DNA from: an uncultured Lachnospiraceae bacterium
Lineage (GTDB): Bacteria; Bacillota; Clostridia; Lachnospirales; Lachnospiraceae
DNA: 64,000 bases
Direction: 5' to 3'
Assembly (NCBI GenBank): GCA_910584585.1
Contig: CAJUBP010000013.1
Location: forward strand, 15,226 to 79,225
The position numbers and the translations under genes are program-made. Positions 60,098-64,000 of the stretch are shown here, in pieces; position 1 is the first letter of the stretch, and every line of letters begins with the position of its first letter. Below the pieces are notes generated by a model. The model was not told the origin of the DNA, did not search any database, and saw nothing but the letters and a program-made list of their open reading frames with translations.

Positions 60098-61354
60098 TTA
60101 AATATCCGGACAATTTTCCAGGAAATACGCTTCCGCCTCTTGACTCCATAACCCGTTATGTCTTTCCACAATTTCCTTCAACACTGCTTCCATAGCGCCT
60201 GAACCTGAAAATTCCTGCACGTCCGTAATCGGATAATTTTTCTGGGAATAGACGATTTTCTTACCGCCGGGAAGCTCTGGAATCTTAAGGATAGATTCAC
60301 ACACATCATTCAGCCCCATCACATGGGTAGCGATTTTGGCTAAATTCACCGTTTTTTGTTCAATGCATGCAATGGCGTCTTTCATATCCTGGGTGTTGCT
60401 GCCGCTGGTGCCCACAAAATGGGTGGCGTTGTAATGAAGATTATAAAAATTTATTCTGGCGGAAAAACCGGAATCCGCCGGCCCTGCAAAGAAATTCAGG
60501 CAGCCGTCCCCAGCCAGCAAGGCTTCCGCCTTTGTCACCATATCCTCCTGGGCCGCCATAAGGAAAATATCGTCAAATCCTTTCTTTCCCGGGGTAAGAG
60601 ATTTTAGTTCTTCTACAAAATCACTTCCCTTGGGCGTGAGCGCATAATGAAGCTCTACGCCATGCTCCCTGGCTTCCTCCACCGAATAAAGTTTTTTGCT
60701 TCTCTCAAGCTTTTCTGGCGTACTCCCTGTCACCACCAGCACAGAAGGCTTCCGCTCCCCATGGACAGCATAGTCAATGGCGAGGGAACCCATGGGCCCG
60801 GTCCCGCCCAAAATTGCCATGGCCCCATGCTCCTTAATGCCCATGGCGTGGTCATAACCATTCCGGTCCCGGAGATGGAAATTCGCCTTAAATCCCGCAA
60901 TGACACAGGACAAAGGCTCTACCAACGCGCCTTCAAAAAAACTATCCCCTTTGTAAGGAAGTAGGCAGCCCTTTTCCATTGCTTCATTCATAAAAATTAC
61001 TTTTGTCGCTTCTCCGCCCACGTAGGGAAAAGAATATCCCAGAGAAAAGGTATCCGCCCGGCCCAAATTGGGCTGTGCCACAAATTTGTCCCCAGGCTGA
61101 TAGAGATGCTGCCACTTTTTCCCTACCGCTTCAATGATTCCGCAAAATTCGTGGCCCATAATCACAGGGTTCTGCGCCAGGTCATCCGGCAGTTTTTTAT
61201 GCTTCGCCCCCTGGTTCGCCACTTTATAAGTTGACATGCACAGGCTGTCTGTGACAATCCTTGCCTGTATCTCGTCCTCCCCCATAGCCGGAAGCTCAAA
61301 TTCTTCCAGCCTTAAATCCTTTACTCCATAAATCCTTACCGCTTTTGTTTTCAA
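60098..61354 (-). CDS. Zinc-binding medium-chain dehydrogenase (sorbose-1-phosphate reductase-like)
   Basis: TTG at 61352-61354 (MKTKAVRIYG...) with GGAAGGGTGG upstream is preferred; a GTG three codons earlier is possible. The length is 418 residues. The N-terminal GroES-like domain has catalytic-zinc ligands in DSLCMST and MGHEFCGIIE. A Rossmann domain follows with AILGGTGPMGSLAIDY, and the cysteine loop of the structural zinc is absent. Sequence pattern and length resemble SorE-type sugar-phosphate reductases. It probably interconverts a ketose and a polyol phosphate with NAD(P)H. It follows the sugar-binding lipoprotein gene and likely belongs to that operon. Confidence 0.82.
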   Translation of the reverse strand: MKTKAVRIYGVKDLRLEEFELPAMGEDEIQARIVTDSLCMSTYKVANQGAKHKKLPDDLAQNPVIMGHEFCGIIEAVGKKWQHLYQPGDKFVAQPNLGRADTFSLGYSFPYVGGEATKVIFMNEAMEKGCLLPYKGDSFFEGALVEPLSCVIAGFKANFHLRDRNGYDHAMGIKEHGAMAILGGTGPMGSLAIDYAVHGERKPSVLVVTGSTPEKLERSKKLYSVEEAREHGVELHYALTPKGSDFVEELKSLTPGKKGFDDIFLMAAQEDMVTKAEALLAGDGCLNFFAGPADSGFSARINFYNLHYNATHFVGTSGSNTQDMKDAIACIEQKTVNLAKIATHVMGLNDVCESILKIPELPGGKKIVYSQKNYPITDVQEFSGSGAMEAVLKEIVERHNGLWSQEAEAYFLENCPDI

Positions 61355-61383
61355 AAGAACCACCCTTCCTTTCCATAAGATAA

Positions 61384-61401
61384 TTTTTAAGACACGCTCT
61401 A
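61384..61401. repeat. Solo end of the CTAG palindrome family
   Basis: TTTTTAAGACACGCTCTA matches the terminal arm of elements A and D. Its last three bases, read on the minus strand, supply the stop codon (TAG) of the binding-protein gene. No second arm was found. Confidence 0.6.
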
Positions 61402-62430
61402 ATACAAAAATTCCCTGACATTTTCTTCTGTAACTTTCTGATAGGGCAGGTAAATATATTTTTCATTCTCAAATTCCAGTTCCTCCATGCCGCTTCCGGT
61501 CACTGCCGCTACTGCCAGCTTCCCGATAGCCCGGGCCTGCCCTTCTTTGTCGTTATAAACAGTAGCGGCCACCTTTCCGTCAATGACAGCTTCTAGTCCG
61601 GCTTGTGTCCCGTCAATGCCGAAAAATACAGGCAGCGCCGCCTCTGTATAATTTAATTTTTCATAGGCGTCAATGGCCCCCAACGCCATGGCGTCATTAT
61701 TGGCCAGCACCATTTCAATCTGATTGGGATATTGGCCGATCAGCTGCTGCATTCTGTTCTGCGCCTGTGCCCGATCCCAGTTCGCAATCCCGGAGCCCAG
61801 TTTTTCCAGAACGACGCCTTTGCTTTTCAAAGTATCCGCAGCGCTTTCTGTGCGGATAATGGCGTCCTGATGCCCCGGCTCTCCCTCCAGCACCACATAT
61901 TGGATTTTGCCATCCCGGTTCCGATCGGCCTGCCCATCCTTCGCAATTGCCTCCGCAGCCAGTTCTCCCTGCATTTCTCCAGACTGCTGTGCCTTCGCTC
62001 CTACATAGTAAAGTTTTTCCCACTGCATCATGTCTTCCGCCACCGGTTCCCGGTTAAAAAAGATAATCGGCACATCATTTTCCCTGGCAAGATCTATGAT
62101 TTCCGAAGGGTCTGCCCGATCCACCAGATTGACGCAGAGCACATTGCAATTCATATCAATCAATTCCTGAACCTGATCATCCTGGGCACGCTGAGAGCCT
62201 GCGGCGTCCCTTACCATTACAGTAATCTCAACGCCGCTGTGCTCCAGTTCTTCAAACTGCTGTTTTAAGCAGGAAACCAGTTCTCCCAGAAAAATATCGC
62301 TCTGATTATAACAGGCCACCCCCACCTGAATTTTTTCCGGATCTGCCTGCCGCTGCCTGCCGCAGCCGCCAAAAATCAACAGAAACACACCGCAAAGCAT
62401 CACTGCGATTAAACACTTTTTTACTTTCAT
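61399..62430 (-). CDS. Glucose/galactose-type sugar-binding lipoprotein (MglB-like)
   Basis: The ATG at 62428-62430 (MKVKKCLIAV) has GGAGG five bases upstream; an in-frame start at 62523 lacks support. It has 343 residues with lipobox LIFGGC. The periplasmic-binding fold type I includes IQVGVACYNQSDIFLGEL, CVNLVDRADPSEII, the calcium-site-like loop DRNRDGKIQYVV and ligand-side EMVLANNDAMALGAIDA and GIDGTQAGLEA. It probably binds glucose or galactose. No mgl-type ATPase or permease follows in the window, so it may act mainly as sensor input with the kinase upstream, or serve a transporter elsewhere. Confidence 0.9.
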   Translation of the reverse strand: MKVKKCLIAVMLCGVFLLIFGGCGRQRQADPEKIQVGVACYNQSDIFLGELVSCLKQQFEELEHSGVEITVMVRDAAGSQRAQDDQVQELIDMNCNVLCVNLVDRADPSEIIDLARENDVPIIFFNREPVAEDMMQWEKLYYVGAKAQQSGEMQGELAAEAIAKDGQADRNRDGKIQYVVLEGEPGHQDAIIRTESAADTLKSKGVVLEKLGSGIANWDRAQAQNRMQQLIGQYPNQIEMVLANNDAMALGAIDAYEKLNYTEAALPVFFGIDGTQAGLEAVIDGKVAATVYNDKEGQARAIGKLAVAAVTGSGMEELEFENEKYIYLPYQKVTEENVREFLY

Positions 62431-62551
62431 AATAACCTCCAGCATGCTCAGCCTGCCGTATGACAGGCCGCATGGCCATCCTGCTATGGAAGCCGAAGAC
62501 TTTCCTAATAACCCCATCCACATTCTCTAAAAGTTATTTCTTGACAGTTCC

Positions 62552-63526
62552 TTACTGGCTCAGCGTAAACAGAAGTTCCTGATTTTTTTCCGAAAACAAA
62601 TTCTCCCTGCGCAGCACAATGCAGGAAACCGTCTGCCCCTGCGTCTGGTAAAAAGAATGCTCCAGTTTCTCCGCAAGTTCCGTCAGGCTCTGATATCCCA
62701 TATGAAATCCATCGGGGACAATCAAACACTGCACCATATCTGTATCCAGATAGTAGGCGGCCTCTGTGGAATTCCCAATGCCGTATACCAGCGCGCCGTG
62801 CAGATCATTGGCGGCGGAAGCCTTCCCGGCCGCCACCAGGCTTCTATCGTCCAGCGCAGCTACAAAATCCACTTTGGGAAGAGATTTCAGTGAGTCTTCC
62901 CCTTCCTCTGTAAAAGAACCAGACTCAGACCAGCGCACTGCAGCCCCTCTGCGTTCCAGCGTCTCTCGCAGGCCCTGCGCCCGTTCAGCCGAAGACGCGG
63001 AATCCTCATCTTCCGAAAGAATTCCAAAGACTTTCCCTTCCATGTTTCCGCCGTAATCCCTGCACACTTCTTCAGCCAACGATTCCCCGGCCTTATAATT
63101 ATCCGGCCCTGTCACTGGAAGCGCCGAATTCCCATCTTCCGTGACGGCCCCGCACAGAGCCAGCATAACAGGAATCTTCTTCTCCATTTTCTTTAGCAGT
63201 TCTTCTGTTTCCTTTCCCGGAACCGGCTGTACGATCACAGCGTCCGCCCCGCCGCTGATTTCCGTTTCCAGCAGTTCCCTTTCCTCCTCCACAGTCAGAA
63301 TATCCCCTGTGCTGACTATGGACAGTTCAATGTCCCGATCTTGCGCCGCCATCTTAAGGCCATACCGAAAGGAAGCCCACTGGCTGCTGTCAGAATTCTG
63401 GATGATCACGGCAACTTTATAACGGCTTTCCCCGTTCCTCTCCCAGTACATGCGGACCACCAGCCCAATCAGCATCACCGCCAGGACAGATTCCACTAAA
63501 ATAAAAACTTTCCTGTTATCTTTCAT
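62552..63526 (-). CDS. Membrane-anchored sugar-binding domain protein (sensor accessory)
   Basis: This 324-residue protein has one N-terminal membrane segment (about 7-27, VFILVESVLAVMLIGLVVRM) without a lipobox. An extracellular periplasmic-binding domain of type I follows (KVAVIIQNSDSSQWASFRYG, GGADAVIVQPVPGKE, LVYGIGNSTEAAYYLD). It starts 52 bases after the histidine kinase stop, with AGAGGA ahead. In clostridia such anchored binding proteins hand the ligand state to an adjacent YesM-type kinase. The ligand is probably a sugar. Confidence 0.84.
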   Translation of the reverse strand: MKDNRKVFILVESVLAVMLIGLVVRMYWERNGESRYKVAVIIQNSDSSQWASFRYGLKMAAQDRDIELSIVSTGDILTVEEERELLETEISGGADAVIVQPVPGKETEELLKKMEKKIPVMLALCGAVTEDGNSALPVTGPDNYKAGESLAEEVCRDYGGNMEGKVFGILSEDEDSASSAERAQGLRETLERRGAAVRWSESGSFTEEGEDSLKSLPKVDFVAALDDRSLVAAGKASAANDLHGALVYGIGNSTEAAYYLDTDMVQCLIVPDGFHMGYQSLTELAEKLEHSFYQTQGQTVSCIVLRRENLFSEKNQELLFTLSQ

Positions 63527-63578
63527 CGCACGATTCCTCTTTGCCTGACAGACTTTTCAGAAACCCTTTCGCTTATCT

Positions 63579-64000
63579 TCATAAACCCAATTCCTCTTTG
63601 CCCAGCAAATGCCCTTTCTCCAGAATTTTTCTGTTTTCCTCGGTAAAAGCCACCGCCGGAATGCGGATGGAAACTTCCGTCCCCTCGTCCAACTCACTGA
63701 CCACTTTAAGTCCATATTCCTTTCCAAACAATATCTGGATACGCTTATTGACATTGACAAGGCCGACTCCTGATCCGTGCTGCCGTTTCCGGCTGCCGCT
63801 CGGCTGGCTTCCCCCACTTCCGACCGGCTGGTTTCCTTCCCTTTCGCTCGGCTGGCTTCCTCCACTGTTACCTGTCTGGCTTTCCCTACTTCCGACCGGC
63901 TGGCTTCCTCCACTTCCGACCGGCTGGCTTCCTCCACTTCCGCCTGGCTGGCTTCCTCCACTTCCGACCGGCTGGCTTCCTCCACTTCCGCCTGGCTGGC
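63579..64000 (-). CDS. C-terminal part of a YesM-type sensor histidine kinase
   Basis: About 140 residues are present, and the gene continues past the right edge. The clear family part is GSGVGLVNVNKRIQILFGKE then YGLKVVSELDEGTEVSIRIP, which is the G2 box and last strands of the ATP-binding domain, followed by a 25-residue tail. The 65 residues before the G2 box are a Gly/Ser/Gln/Pro repeat encoded by a 24-bp minisatellite. They lie where the ATP lid should be. The neighbouring genes indicate a sugar-sensing kinase. Confidence 0.85.
   Translation of the reverse strand, partial: QPGGSGGSQPVGSGGSQPGGSGGSQPVGSGGSQPVGSRESQTGNSGGSQPSEREGNQPVGSGGSQPSGSRKRQHGSGVGLVNVNKRIQILFGKEYGLKVVSELDEGTEVSIRIPAVAFTEENRKILEKGHLLGKEELGL
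63801..64000. repeat. 24-bp coding minisatellite in the kinase ATP-lid region
   Basis: Eight full 24-bp units (63801-63992) and the start of a ninth run to the window edge. The commonest unit on the plus strand begins CGGCTGGCTTCCTCCACTTC. In the kinase frame each unit encodes GSQPVGSG or a variant such as GSQPGGSG. Units near the G2 box are more degenerate than those toward the edge. Confidence 0.92.

Noticed and set aside
63557..63985. Minus-strand frame encoding EEASRSEV repeats as a separate repeat protein
   Set aside because: All frames are open through a 24-bp minisatellite. The frame that continues into a clear kinase G2 box (GVGLVNVN) is the coding one.

Overview
The window looks like a chromosomal segment of a gut-type Firmicute, most likely Lachnospiraceae. 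Three things point there: the tig-clpP-clpX-lon-engB housekeeping order, YesN/YesM-type two-component systems next to sugar-binding proteins, and very large secreted glycosidases ending in Lys-rich Ig/Fn3-like repeats. Nearly all genes are on the minus strand. No rRNA, tRNA or CRISPR array was seen.

Layout: 1-4.2 kb holds a sugar ABC binding lipoprotein (cut by the window edge) with its two-component system. 4.3-6.8 kb is a zinc/manganese-type ABC importer whose binding-protein gene overlaps engB. 6.8-13.3 kb is the protein-quality-control cluster (engB, lon, clpX, clpP, tig). 13.8-21.5 kb is a four-gene Wadjet anti-plasmid operon (jetD-jetA-jetB-jetC) with its own promoter, beside a truncated Uma2-like gene. 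22.3-26.0 kb is a small integrative element of about 3.7 kb. It has a Tn916-type integrase, a 12-bp iteron-like array, a secreted Lys-rich protein under a perfect consensus promoter, and a type I toxin-like locus. It is inserted inside another holin-like toxin gene. Rejoining the two flanks gives back an intact 29-residue toxin reading frame.

26.2-35.1 kb is accessory DNA: 166-bp CTAG-bounded palindromes, an AEC transporter, two AAA-ATPase/nuclease-like proteins, a HipA-like kinase with an unknown helical partner, and a metallo-beta-lactamase-fold hydrolase. 35.3-51.2 kb is a four-gene secreted polysaccharide cluster (GH43 protein, foldase-like lipoprotein, beta-helix protein, and a GH30+GH43 fusion). 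By inference it acts on arabinogalactan-type glycans. 51.6-55.5 kb has an NSS transporter, a DUF4143 ATPase, gene debris (Fn3 fragment, IS30 N-terminus) and a second type I toxin locus. 56.3-59.6 kb is a subtilase + AAA-ATPase pair resembling the IetAS defence system, with operator-like repeats at its promoter. 60-64 kb is a sugar-sensing module: a histidine kinase whose ATP-lid region carries a 24-bp minisatellite, a membrane-anchored sugar-binding protein, a glucose/galactose-type binding lipoprotein and a zinc-type dehydrogenase.

The strongest candidates for undescribed biology are (a) the family of structured palindromes with constant 166-bp length, CTAG ends and in several cases a constant GGCGTAG apex; (b) the integrative element that splits a type I toxin gene; and (c) the coding minisatellite in a kinase ATP lid. 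Wadjet and IetAS are known system types.
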